Origin: Candidatus Firestoneibacteriota bacterium
Lineage (GTDB): Bacteria > Oederibacteriota > D2-FULL-39-29
Reading direction: 5' to 3'
Length of the DNA: 41,426 bases
Assembly (NCBI GenBank): GCA_903891415.1
Contig: CAITEH010000026.1
Coordinates: 1-41,426 of the forward strand
Position 1 is the stretch's first letter, and every line of letters begins with the position of its first letter. Below, in pieces: positions 24,378-31,372 of the stretch. The position numbers and the translations under genes were made by a program. The notes under the pieces were generated by a model. That model was given only the letters and a program-made list of their open reading frames with translations, did no database searches and was not told the DNA's origin.

Positions 24378-25640
24378 GTGACAGACCTAATTTTAATTAA
24401 CAGGTTACCGTTCTTTATAAAACGCGGTATTTTGACCGCCGTACTCTTTTCACTGGTCTGTGTTTCGGAACTGCCAGCCGGGGAAGGGGCCAAAGAAAGT
24501 AAAAAAGACCCGAATGAATACTGGCAGAAACAAATAGAAAAATTCGAGAAAAAATACAGGCTCACAGTTGACTATAAGAAACTTTTTTATAACTACTCCG
24601 GTATAAACGGGGAAAAAGCCCTGGATTCAGAACTCGCGGTCTATGTTCCCCTGCTCCTGTCCGAGTTTTCCATATATCCCGCCGAACTCTTTAAGAGTTC
24701 CAAGCTGAAAAAGGTCATTCTTTGCCGCAATATGAAAAATGACCAAAATAAAAAACTGGGTTACGCGCTTTTTATGCCGGCCTATAACGCTTTTTTTCAG
24801 AATGTGGGGGAACTTGATAACATTAACTATATCCGCATGACCGTGCATCATGAATTTTTTCATTCTCTGGATGACCTGGGCACGGCGGATGATGAATGGC
24901 AAAAACTGAATTCCCCGGGGTTCGAGTATTATTGCAGCGCGGGCGTGAGCGAGGAATTTATCAATATGATCAGGCGCGACCGCGAGCAGAACAAGCCGTT
25001 CCCGGGTTTTATTACAAGATACTCCCAGGCCAATATGAAAGAAGACAAAGCCGAGGTGTTCTGCCATCTGGTTTTCTATCCGGAAGTGCTGAAGAAAAAG
25101 TGCAGCTCCGATCCGGTCCTCACGGAGAAAGTCCGGTATCTGAAGGCCCTGTTAAAAAAGAAGTGCGGAGAGCTGGATGAACTTTTCTGGGAAAGGGCGG
25201 AGAAAAGAGAGGTCTGGAAAATGAATTCCTGCGCCCGGGGCGAGTATTATCAATATACCGGGGACAAAAAAAATGCTCTTAAATATTTTCTGCGGGCTGC
25301 CGGAGAGGAAGCTGCGGAAAACCCCGTTACTGACGAATTCTATACCGTGGAATGGTATAAGAACTCCTCCGAGCTGGCAAAGACCCTTGCCGGATATGAG
25401 GCCGGAAGATATTTACTTGATGCCGGGGGCAAGGCGAATATAAAAAAAGCCGTCTCTTTCCTCCAAAAGTCCGCGGAAAGAGGTTATGTCGAAGCCCAGA
25501 TATTTCTGGGCCGCATGTATGAACAAGGCCTAGGCGTCGAAAAAGATACAGAAGAAGCGAAGAAATGGTACAGTCTCGCCGAAAAACAAGGCAGCCGGGA
25601 AGCCACTGAACTACTTAATAAACTGTTATTTAACCGGTAA
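24378..25640 (+). CDS. exported HEXXH metallopeptidase-like protein with Sel1 repeats
   Basis: I prefer GTG 24378, with GGAG five bases upstream; ATG 24324 would add 18 residues of poor quality. From GTG the 420-residue protein starts with a signal peptide or anchor (PFFIKRGILTAVLFSLVCV). A zinc-protease motif HEFFH lies at 158-162 and a possible third ligand glutamate at 226 in EDKAEVF, a gluzincin-like layout. The C-terminal third carries TPR/Sel1 repeats (YQYTGDKKNALKYFLRAA, then ARYLLDAGGKANIKKAVSFL and QIFLGRMYEQGLGVEKD). It is probably periplasmic. The gene follows the GT4 fusion by 67 bases, so it may belong to the same transcript, but no link to glycan synthesis is evident. Confidence 0.78.
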   Translation: MTDLILINRLPFFIKRGILTAVLFSLVCVSELPAGEGAKESKKDPNEYWQKQIEKFEKKYRLTVDYKKLFYNYSGINGEKALDSELAVYVPLLLSEFSIYPAELFKSSKLKKVILCRNMKNDQNKKLGYALFMPAYNAFFQNVGELDNINYIRMTVHHEFFHSLDDLGTADDEWQKLNSPGFEYYCSAGVSEEFINMIRRDREQNKPFPGFITRYSQANMKEDKAEVFCHLVFYPEVLKKKCSSDPVLTEKVRYLKALLKKKCGELDELFWERAEKREVWKMNSCARGEYYQYTGDKKNALKYFLRAAGEEAAENPVTDEFYTVEWYKNSSELAKTLAGYEAGRYLLDAGGKANIKKAVSFLQKSAERGYVEAQIFLGRMYEQGLGVEKDTEEAKKWYSLAEKQGSREATELLNKLLFNR

Positions 25641-25763
25641 GCAAAACATTATCCCCATATATACGTTCTTCTATGTTTTTTCACTCGTGTTCTCACGAAC
25701 AAAATAAGGTTGAGTCCCTTTTTATTAATGTACTTTTCCATTTCCAGGGATCATCTTTTGTGT

Positions 25764-25792
25764 TTGACAAAGTACAGGAAAGGATATAAAAT
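25764..25792 (+). promoter_or_regulatory. sigma-70-type promoter of toxin-antitoxin pair 2
   Basis: TTGACA (25764-25769), a 17-base spacer and TAAAAT (25787-25792) lie 34 bases before the ATG at 25827. GGAGGAA serves as ribosome binding site. Confidence 0.75.
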
Positions 25793-25826
25793 ACAATAGG
25801 TTCAGATATGATGGAGGAATAAAGAA

Positions 25827-26069
25827 ATGAAAGTTGCTGTAAGAAAGGAACTGCTAAATGAAATAAAAAATCTGCCATCTGATTTAACGAAAGATGTGCT
25901 GAAGTATGTTGTTTTTGTTAAATATAAGAAGGTCGTAGATACAGACCAGTCCTATTTCTGGTCTAAACGGTGGCAGGGTCTTGAAAAGGAAGCCGACAGG
26001 AATATTAAAGCAGGGAAAGTACACAGATACAATTCCCTGAAAGAATTAAGAGCAAAAATGGGCGACTGA
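25827..26069 (+). CDS. small antitoxin-like protein
   Basis: The 80-residue protein begins MKVAVRKELLNEIKNLP, continues with helical segments (LTKDVLKYVVFVKYKK) and a basic-acidic middle, and ends YNSLKELRAKMGD. That end is a common antitoxin C-terminus which inserts into the toxin. I cannot assign a named DNA-binding fold. Its stop overlaps the toxin start as TGATG, it has its own near-consensus promoter, and it is followed by a clear RelE-fold toxin. The antitoxin role rests mainly on that pairing. Confidence 0.75.
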   Translation: MKVAVRKELLNEIKNLPSDLTKDVLKYVVFVKYKKVVDTDQSYFWSKRWQGLEKEADRNIKAGKVHRYNSLKELRAKMGD

Positions 26070-26332
26070 TGTTGGAATTCAGGACTACCGAAAGATTTGA
26101 AAAAAGCCTAAAAATCCTACCCAAAGAAATCAGAAACAAATTCTATAAACAACTGAACCTGTTGCTTTCCAATCCCGGACATCCGTCACTTCACACTAAA
26201 AGAATTCAAGGTGTGAATGACATCTGGGAAGGCAGGGTAGATTACAAGTACCGTTTTACTTTTAACAAATATCAGGGAATCGTGATATTAAGGGTGATTG
26301 GTAATCACGATGAAGTCTTAAAGCGGCCGTGA
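26069..26332 (+). CDS. RelE/ParE-superfamily toxin
   Basis: The 87-residue protein has the compact RelE fold: FRTTERFEKSLKILPKEIRNKF (two helices), the HPSLHTKRIQG connector, then IWEGRVDYKYRFTF and IVILRVIGNHDEVLKRP, the last two beta strands and tail. The arginines and the terminal histidine of the GNHDEVL motif lie where mRNA-cutting members have catalytic residues. It would inhibit translation when free of its antitoxin. The overlap TGATG shows translational coupling. Gyrase-poisoning ParE activity is an alternative. Confidence 0.85.
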   Translation: MLEFRTTERFEKSLKILPKEIRNKFYKQLNLLLSNPGHPSLHTKRIQGVNDIWEGRVDYKYRFTFNKYQGIVILRVIGNHDEVLKRP

Positions 26333-26345
26333 TCGAAGGTATTAG

Positions 26346-26573
26346 TTAAGCAGCCGGGAAAAACAATGGAAGAAAGTACTTGAAGAAGAAGACAAGAAAG
26401 AATTCTCCGGAGAGATCCGAAAGATAACAAATTCAAGCAAAGCGCCAGACGGCCCGGACTTTATAGGAAAGATGGAATGCCAAATAAGGGTGGCTGTTGT
26501 CCCTCTTTTCCTTTTCTATGAAAACAGGGTCAGGTTCAGGGCCCCAAAAGCATACGGTAAAGGAAAATATTAA
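26346..26573 (+). pseudogene. C-terminal remnant of a REP-associated tyrosine transposase (RAYT)
   Basis: An open stretch without its own start encodes REKQWKKVLEEEDK, then EIRKITNSSKAPDGPDFIGKME. This pattern matches the end of TnpA/RAYT (Y1) transposases: W..L.E, then EIR..T..G.P.G..FI..LE. The catalytic HUH and tyrosine region is absent. After the last recognisable residue (about 26485) the reading frame runs through the 19-bp inverted repeat and a GGGTCAGG stretch and stops on TAATG, overlapping the AraC start. It is thus a decayed end of a mobile gene. Confidence 0.5.
26492..26510 (+). repeat. left copy of a 19-bp inverted repeat bounding a 3.8-kb cassette
   Basis: GGCTGTTGTCCCTCTTTTC occurs here and, as a perfect reverse complement, at 30281-30299. 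It lies just behind the transposase remnant. The two copies enclose the AraC, methyltransferase-like, sandwich and esterase genes. Confidence 0.75.
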
Positions 26574-27310
26574 TGGGTATAGCTTCTTTTTTCATAGTTA
26601 GGGCAAGCAAGGGATGCTCTTCAAAATGGCATTCTCATTCTTTTTGGGAAATTGTATACAATGAAAGCGCGGGCGGGTGCATAGAATTTGGAGATAAAAA
26701 GGAAAAGTACAAAAGGGGTTCGGTCATGGTATTACGTCCCAATGTTCCCCATCTGCAAATATGCGGCGGAGAGGGAGCCCACTGGTGCCTGGGACTTTCC
26801 GGCTATGAAACAGAGGGGTTCAAGGAAGTTATTTTTAAGGATAAAGGCCGGATACTTTCCCTTTTAAAAAATATGGCACGGGAACTTAAGGTAAAGAGGG
26901 TGTTTTACCGGGCTTTTATGGAGGCGGATGCCGCGAAGATCGCCCTTATATTAAAAAGACTGACTTCGGGAAAACAGGCTGTGCCCGAGGAAGATGAAAG
27001 AATCAGAAAGATAAAAAGAACCCTGGATGAAAAATTTGATAAAAATATTGATTTCGGGACGCTCATTGGAAACGTATTTCTAAGTAAAGAATATGTCAGA
27101 CAGGTTTTCAAGAAAGAATACGGGACTACTCCCCTAAAATATCTGATACAAAAAAGGATAGAAAAGGCAAAAATCCTGCTTCTCGAAAATAAGCTGACCA
27201 TAAAGGAAATAGCCGCTATATGCGGTTTTGAGAATGAGTATTATTTCAGCAGGCTCTTTAAGAAAGTAGTGTCCGTATCTCCAAAAGCATACCGTAACAC
27301 AAGCCAGTAA
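26573..27310 (+). CDS. AraC-family transcriptional regulator
   Basis: The 245-residue protein has a cupin-like sensing half: KWHSHSFWEIVYNESAGGCIEF with the metal- or ligand-binding His pair, then GSVMVLRPNVPHLQICGG. The C-terminal half has the double helix-turn-helix: FLSKEYVRQVFKKEYGTTP, YLIQKRIEKAKILLLE and the signature IKEIAAICGFENEYYFSRLF ending SPKAYRN. Regulators of this kind usually activate adjacent sugar-catabolic genes on binding a sugar. The next three genes on the same strand are natural targets. The start ATG overlaps the stop of the transposase remnant. GGTAAAGGAAAAT is a modest ribosome binding site. Confidence 0.92.
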   Translation: MGIASFFIVRASKGCSSKWHSHSFWEIVYNESAGGCIEFGDKKEKYKRGSVMVLRPNVPHLQICGGEGAHWCLGLSGYETEGFKEVIFKDKGRILSLLKNMARELKVKRVFYRAFMEADAAKIALILKRLTSGKQAVPEEDERIRKIKRTLDEKFDKNIDFGTLIGNVFLSKEYVRQVFKKEYGTTPLKYLIQKRIEKAKILLLENKLTIKEIAAICGFENEYYFSRLFKKVVSVSPKAYRNTSQ

Positions 27311-27418
27311 TTATCTTTCCAACGGCATTTTTAAGTCCATCATTTTCTACGTTTTGTGCATTTCAATTTACCGGTTCATAGACTATCATAAAAACTCAAT
27401 GCATGAAAAGGATAAAAA

Positions 27419-28474
27419 ATGGCAAAGCAATTGACTCCACGGGAAAGACTGAAATTGACTCTTGCTCACAAACAACCTGATAGGCCGCCTGTACGGATAG
27501 ACTATACTAAGGAAGTCCAAACAGTCCTTTCCGCCTATTTTAAGGAAAAGTTCGGGGATGAGGATATTGCCCGTATATTAAATATTGACTTTAGATATGT
27601 TAGTCCACAAAGAATTAAAGTGCAAAAGCAGAAAGAGGAAACTGCGCTTTTACACGGGATGTATCAGGATGTAACATTAAAACCGCTTGCCTGGATAAAA
27701 ACTATGGATGATGTTTGCAAGTTTCAGCCGGCAATCAATCCGGATGAATTTAATTATCAAAATATTGGAAATATGTGTGCTGCAAATGATCCCTTTATCC
27801 GTACCCTTGGAGATCCCGGGCAGTTTGATATTGTAAACGGGCTTGGAGCAAGGGGTATCGGTCTGGAAGATATGATCTGCGCGATCATGACCGAAGATCC
27901 CGTCGTTGTTGCTTTGATCGACAAGCATCTGGCAAATAACTACGAATTTTTAAGAAGATGCCTTGAAGCAGGAGGAGGAATGATAGAAATCGTGCACATC
28001 GGGGAAGACTGCGGCAATCAGCGAAGCCCTCTTTTCCCTCCTGAGTTTTTCAAACGCTTCTTCGCGCCGAGAATGAAAAGATTTGCCGACCTTGCCCATA
28101 ATTTTGGCGCGGCCTGTATGCTGCATTCCTGCGGGTCGGTAAGAGACATCCTTAATATTTTAATAAAAGATGTAGGCATAGATATTCATGACGCTTGCCA
28201 GCCGGAGCCCTCGGGAATGGCGCCGGCCGGCTTAAAACGGGATTTTGGCGGCAGGATAACTTTTTGCGGGATGCTTTCACTCCAAAAAACCCTCCCGTAT
28301 GGAACACCTGAAGACTGCCGGAAGGAAGCGGAGTTTCTGATAAAAGAAGCGGGCAAAAAAGGAGGTTATATTTTCTCTCCGCCAAATACGATTACTAATG
28401 ATGTTCCGCTGGAAAATATCCTTGCCATTTATGAAGCTGTAACCGGGAAGGATTTGCGTCAACCGGTCAGATGA
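27419..28474 (+). CDS. uroporphyrinogen decarboxylase-family protein, corrinoid methyltransferase-like
   Basis: The 351-residue TIM-barrel protein begins LTPRERLKLTLAHKQPDRPPV, the hallmark of the UroD/MtaA family. It carries HSCGS at 236-240 (His236, Cys238) and Cys283 in TFCGMLSL. An H-x-C plus later cysteine is the zinc site of methylcobamide-dependent methyltransferases and is absent from true UroD, which also needs an RxxxR start motif not seen here. So a methyl transfer or demethylation role is more likely than heme synthesis. No corrinoid protein is adjacent. Many polysaccharide-degrading bacteria keep such genes near sugar hydrolases, with unknown substrates. It lies 108 bases after the AraC gene. 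Confidence 0.85.
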   Translation: MAKQLTPRERLKLTLAHKQPDRPPVRIDYTKEVQTVLSAYFKEKFGDEDIARILNIDFRYVSPQRIKVQKQKEETALLHGMYQDVTLKPLAWIKTMDDVCKFQPAINPDEFNYQNIGNMCAANDPFIRTLGDPGQFDIVNGLGARGIGLEDMICAIMTEDPVVVALIDKHLANNYEFLRRCLEAGGGMIEIVHIGEDCGNQRSPLFPPEFFKRFFAPRMKRFADLAHNFGAACMLHSCGSVRDILNILIKDVGIDIHDACQPEPSGMAPAGLKRDFGGRITFCGMLSLQKTLPYGTPEDCRKEAEFLIKEAGKKGGYIFSPPNTITNDVPLENILAIYEAVTGKDLRQPVR

Positions 28475-28581
28475 CTAAACCTCTATTGGGGTCTAAATAT
28501 TTGTAGAAACAGGTTGGTGGCTTTATATAAATGACGAATTTCAGATAAAAGGTGATAAAAATAATTTAGTGAGGAGGAAAA

Positions 28582-29256
28582 ATGCTTAGGAGAATGGTAT
28601 TGACAATAATGATAGTAAGTTTGGCGGTATCAATGTATGCGGCAAAAGTAACAGAAGGGTTTGAAGATAAGACAATTTTGAAAAATTGGGAGATCGAAGG
28701 TGATGTCGCTATTTCCGGGGGTCAGAAGCATAGCGGAAAATCTGCTCTTTTTGTGCCTGCCGGCGCGAAAGCAATTTTAAGATTTGGCGCGGAAAACAAA
28801 TACGGTACTGTAACTATATGGGTCTATGATTCTTACGTAAATAATAAAAAAAATAAGCCGGGAAAAGAATGGAATGGCCCGTACTTCGGTTTGATTAATA
28901 GTGATGATGACAAAGCCGTTGAAATACTGGCATGGAAAACTTGGCTTTCCGTCCTCAACTACAATCAAGTGTTTACCGCGGAAAACCAGTGGTTTAGTAT
29001 AGGCTGGTCCGGTTTAAAAAGACCTGAGGCAGCAGCATGGAGTAAGTTTACCTTTACTTTTCCGAATGATAAAACATTAGGGCTTACATTCAACGATGAA
29101 AAAGAAGTTAATGGGTGGCCGGAAAAAATTGAATTTTTTAACAAAGGTGCTAACGGCATAGTCTTTGGAGGAGGACAAGATATCAAGGATAAGAATGAAA
29201 CCTTCTATTATGACGATATAGAAATAGATGTGAAGGATGCGGCCAAAGCCAAATAA
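28582..29256 (+). CDS. secreted beta-sandwich protein, possibly carbohydrate-binding
   Basis: The 224-residue protein has a clear signal peptide (MLRRMVLTIMIVSLAVSMYA) after a strong GAGGAGG ribosome binding site. The mature part starts EGFEDKTILKNWEIEGD, with HSGKSALFVPAGA and YGTVTIWVYDS after it, and ends ETFYYDDIEID. This style is typical of jelly-roll or concanavalin-like sandwich domains that bind sugars or accompany sugar hydrolases. I see no catalytic motif. It sits between the methyltransferase-like gene and the esterase, so it may be part of an extracellular degradation set. The assignment is by pattern only. Confidence 0.75.
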   Translation: MLRRMVLTIMIVSLAVSMYAAKVTEGFEDKTILKNWEIEGDVAISGGQKHSGKSALFVPAGAKAILRFGAENKYGTVTIWVYDSYVNNKKNKPGKEWNGPYFGLINSDDDKAVEILAWKTWLSVLNYNQVFTAENQWFSIGWSGLKRPEAAAWSKFTFTFPNDKTLGLTFNDEKEVNGWPEKIEFFNKGANGIVFGGGQDIKDKNETFYYDDIEIDVKDAAKAK

Positions 29257-29291
29257 ATATACTTGACTAAAATAAAAAAATGGGAGTTTAG

Positions 29292-30146
29292 GTGAAAATA
29301 AAAACAATTTTGCTGGGTATGTTATTGTGTCTCCCCGGTTTAGCGGGAGAGGTTGAAGTAATTAATGATGTTGTATATGGAAAAGGCGGGGATGAGATTC
29401 TGAAACTTGATATAGTCAGGCCTAAAGAAAAAATGAGTAAACCTATGCCTGTGATAGTATTTATGCACGGCGGCGGCTGGGGAAAAGACTGGGGTGATAA
29501 AAAGCACGGGATTGGATACCTTACCAAATTCGCCAAAAGAGGCTATTTTGGAGCTACAATAAATTACAGGCTGATACCTAAGGATAAGTTTCCGGCTCAA
29601 ATAGAAGACTGTAAATGTGCTGTCAGATTTTTAAGGGCCCATGCCAAGGAGTATAATATTGATCCGGACCATATTGCCTCATGGGGCGGTTCTGCCGGAG
29701 GACATCTAGCGTCTATGCTTGGTACCGCCGGTAACGTAAAAGAGTTCGAAGGAACCGGAGGCTGGGAAGGGTATTCAAGTAAAGTGCAAGCAGTTATAGA
29801 TTGCTGCGGACCCGTGGATCTGTTTAAATGGAGAAATCAAAATGAACCGGGCGGTATGCTGATAGGCCTCGTCGGGGGCGCTTCTATAAAATTTAAAGAC
29901 GCAATGATTAAAGCCAGCCCGATCACCTATGTAAGCAAAGATGCCCCGCCGTTTTTAATAGTTCACGGGGATAAAGACGATCAGGTTTCTATAAAACAGA
30001 GCCAGGCTTTTTCTGAGGCTTTGAAGGCTGCCGGAGTAGATGTAAATTTTATTACGATAAAGGATGCTACGCATAGTAAAGGCTGGGAAAACTTTAATGA
30101 AGATAAAATAGTGGGAGATTTTTTAGAGAAGTATCTTAAAAAGTAA
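29292..30146 (+). CDS. secreted alpha/beta-hydrolase, carboxylesterase/acetyl xylan esterase-like
   Basis: The GTG start (29292) follows GGAG at five bases and begins a signal peptide MKIKTILLGMLLCLPGLA. The 284-residue protein is an alpha/beta hydrolase of the BD-FAE/COG0657 type. The oxyanion loop is HGGGW (59-63), the nucleophile Ser134 is in GGSAGG, the acid is in HGDKDDQV (Asp227 or Asp230) and His261 is in DATHSKGW. Such enzymes remove acetyl or feruloyl groups from plant polysaccharides. It belongs to the inverted-repeat-bounded cassette and would act outside the cytoplasm. Confidence 0.92.
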   Translation: MKIKTILLGMLLCLPGLAGEVEVINDVVYGKGGDEILKLDIVRPKEKMSKPMPVIVFMHGGGWGKDWGDKKHGIGYLTKFAKRGYFGATINYRLIPKDKFPAQIEDCKCAVRFLRAHAKEYNIDPDHIASWGGSAGGHLASMLGTAGNVKEFEGTGGWEGYSSKVQAVIDCCGPVDLFKWRNQNEPGGMLIGLVGGASIKFKDAMIKASPITYVSKDAPPFLIVHGDKDDQVSIKQSQAFSEALKAAGVDVNFITIKDATHSKGWENFNEDKIVGDFLEKYLKK

Positions 30147-30156
30147 GGAGAAATCT

Positions 30157-30312
30157 ATGAGAGTAGCAATGAAAGAAGAAGGCCAAAAAGCAGGTTCCAT
30201 AAATTTGCTTCATCTCTGGTCCTCTATCTTAACCCTGCCCATATTCCTGGGTTCCTCCTTGCTATTTCAAGAAAAGAGAAGAAAAGAGGGACAACAGCCC
30301 CCTTTAGTTTGA
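30157..30312 (+). CDS. small reading frame with strong ribosome binding site, possibly a truncated gene
   Basis: AAGGAG six bases before an ATG opens a 51-codon frame: MRVAMKEEGQKAGSI, then a hydrophobic LLHLWSSILTLPIFLGSSLLF, ending QEKRRKEGQQPPLV. Its last third is the right copy of the 19-bp inverted repeat and its purine-rich flank. The good ribosome binding site right after the esterase suggests that a further operon gene once began here and was cut by the repeat. No family is recognised. Confidence 0.35.
   Translation: MRVAMKEEGQKAGSINLLHLWSSILTLPIFLGSSLLFQEKRRKEGQQPPLV
30281..30299 (-). repeat. right copy of the 19-bp inverted repeat
   Basis: GAAAAGAGGGACAACAGCC is the perfect reverse complement of the copy at 26492-26510. 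Confidence 0.75.
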
Positions 30313-30595
30313 CAAAATAGCGGAAAAATTGATGCAAAGAGATATGGCAAAAATATCGAGAATGTATTAGAAGGTATCCGCATCATGTAACACTGAGAGG
30401 GAATTACCGGCATAAGATATTTGACGGCCAAAGGATACGGAAAATTACAAATATAGAATAGTCTTAATTTTATGCTTTTTTTATTATCATTTATCTGCGT
30501 TTGTGTTTTTATCTGTGGCCTCCAAAGTTTTCTTTGGAGAGATCTCGCTGTAAGCGGACCATCAACCCATCCGTACTTAACGGGACATTTTGGGC
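30313..30595. other. non-coding gap with a hairpin repeat
   Basis: No gene is supported. A short open stretch around 30335-30455 (translated CKEIWQKYREC onward) matches no family I know and may be a remnant. The right half holds the CTCCAAAG hairpin repeat at 30505-30549 and a GGGACATT stretch at 30581-30588 shared with the region before exbD. Confidence 0.4.
30505..30549 (+). repeat. CTCCAAAG hairpin repeat
   Basis: CTCCAAAG (30520-30527) and CTTTGGAG (30532-30539) form a perfect 8-bp stem with a TTTT loop, flanked by ATCTGTGG and AGATCTCGC. An inverted copy is at 36011-36040 and a diverged one at 4744-4782. Confidence 0.65.
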
Positions 30596-30625
30596 TTGAC
30601 AACATACACTACTGTATGCTATACT
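30596..30625 (+). promoter_or_regulatory. lexA promoter
   Basis: TTGACA (30596-30601), an 18-base spacer and TATACT (30620-30625) lie 41 bases before the lexA ATG. AAAGGAGA is the ribosome binding site. A perfect palindrome fills the spacer. Confidence 0.7.
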
Positions 30626-30652
30626 ACATACATAAGCATACACTAATGTGTT
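30603..30652. promoter_or_regulatory. candidate LexA operators (two related palindromes)
   Basis: Site 1 (30603-30618) is the perfect palindrome CATACA-CTAC-TGTATG, between the -35 and -10 boxes. Site 2 (30637-30652) is CATACA-CTAA-TGTGTT, with the same left arm and a partly conserved right arm, between the -10 box and the ribosome binding site. Autorepression by LexA through such paired sites is normal. The motif differs from the E. coli (CTGT-N8-ACAG) and Bacillus boxes. Confidence 0.6.
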
Positions 30653-30666
30653 AAAGGAGAATACAG

Positions 30667-31290
30667 ATGGCAGAACACGAGCTGGGAGCAAGAGAAGTAG
30701 AAGCACTCAGGCAGATAAGGAATTACTATATTACCAACGGAGAATTTCCTTCTGTTCGAAAACTTAGCGCGCTTATAAAGTACAAGTCGCCCAGGTCAAC
30801 TTTCTTATTGATCCAAAAGATAGTTGAAAAGGGCTTAATACTGCGTGATCCGGATGGTAACTACGAGCTGAAGGATGACCCGAATGATCTGCAGAGTGAA
30901 ACTACCGTTGATATCCCGCTTATCGGTTCTGTCGCCTGCGGGGCGCCGATCCTTGCGGAGCAAAACTTTGAAGCTATGGTGCCGGTCTCTAGGAAACTGG
31001 TAGCGCCGGGCAATAAGTACTTTTTTGTCAGAGCCCGCGGGGACAGTATGAATCTTGCGGGAATAAATGACGGGGATTTCGTGCTTATCAGGCAGACCAA
31101 TACGGCCAGGAACGGTGACGCCGTTGTTGCCCTTATAAATGATGAAGCCACGATAAAACAGATCCAGTATGAAGATAATTATGTTATATTAAAACCCAAC
31201 TCTTCAAGCAAGAAACATATGCCTATTATACTTTCCGGAGAATTCCAGATCCAGGGTGTAGTTGTTTCCGCTATTCCCAAGATCTTTTAA
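30667..31290 (+). CDS. lexA: SOS repressor LexA
   Basis: The 207-residue protein has an N-terminal winged helix (about 1-68, recognition part PSVRKLSALIKYKSPRST) and a C-terminal S24 self-cleavage domain. The catalytic serine is Ser127 in RGDSM and the lysine is Lys164 in EATIKQI. The scissile site lies in GSVACGAPI; here it reads Cys91-Gly92, where most LexA proteins have Ala-Gly. RecA filaments should trigger its autocleavage and derepress the SOS genes. recA follows 83 bases downstream with its own promoter. Two palindromes in the lexA promoter are the likely operators. Confidence 0.95.
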   Translation: MAEHELGAREVEALRQIRNYYITNGEFPSVRKLSALIKYKSPRSTFLLIQKIVEKGLILRDPDGNYELKDDPNDLQSETTVDIPLIGSVACGAPILAEQNFEAMVPVSRKLVAPGNKYFFVRARGDSMNLAGINDGDFVLIRQTNTARNGDAVVALINDEATIKQIQYEDNYVILKPNSSSKKHMPIILSGEFQIQGVVVSAIPKIF

Positions 31291-31304
31291 AACCCTATTT
31301 TTCT

Positions 31305-31333
31305 TTGATTTTTTAGAGGTTTTAAGTTATAAT
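31305..31333 (+). promoter_or_regulatory. recA promoter
   Basis: TTGATT (31305-31310), a 17-base spacer and TATAAT (31328-31333) form a near-consensus promoter 40 bases before the recA ATG, with AAGGGGGAGG as ribosome binding site. The CATACA/TGTATG palindrome of lexA is not present here. Confidence 0.75.
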
Positions 31334-31372
31334 TATTAACGAACAATTAACTCAAGGGGGAGGCAAATATTT

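Noticed and set aside
26346-26573. Intact small gene before AraC
   Set aside because: It has no start codon or ribosome binding site of its own, and its second half is repeat sequence; it is better read as a transposase remnant.
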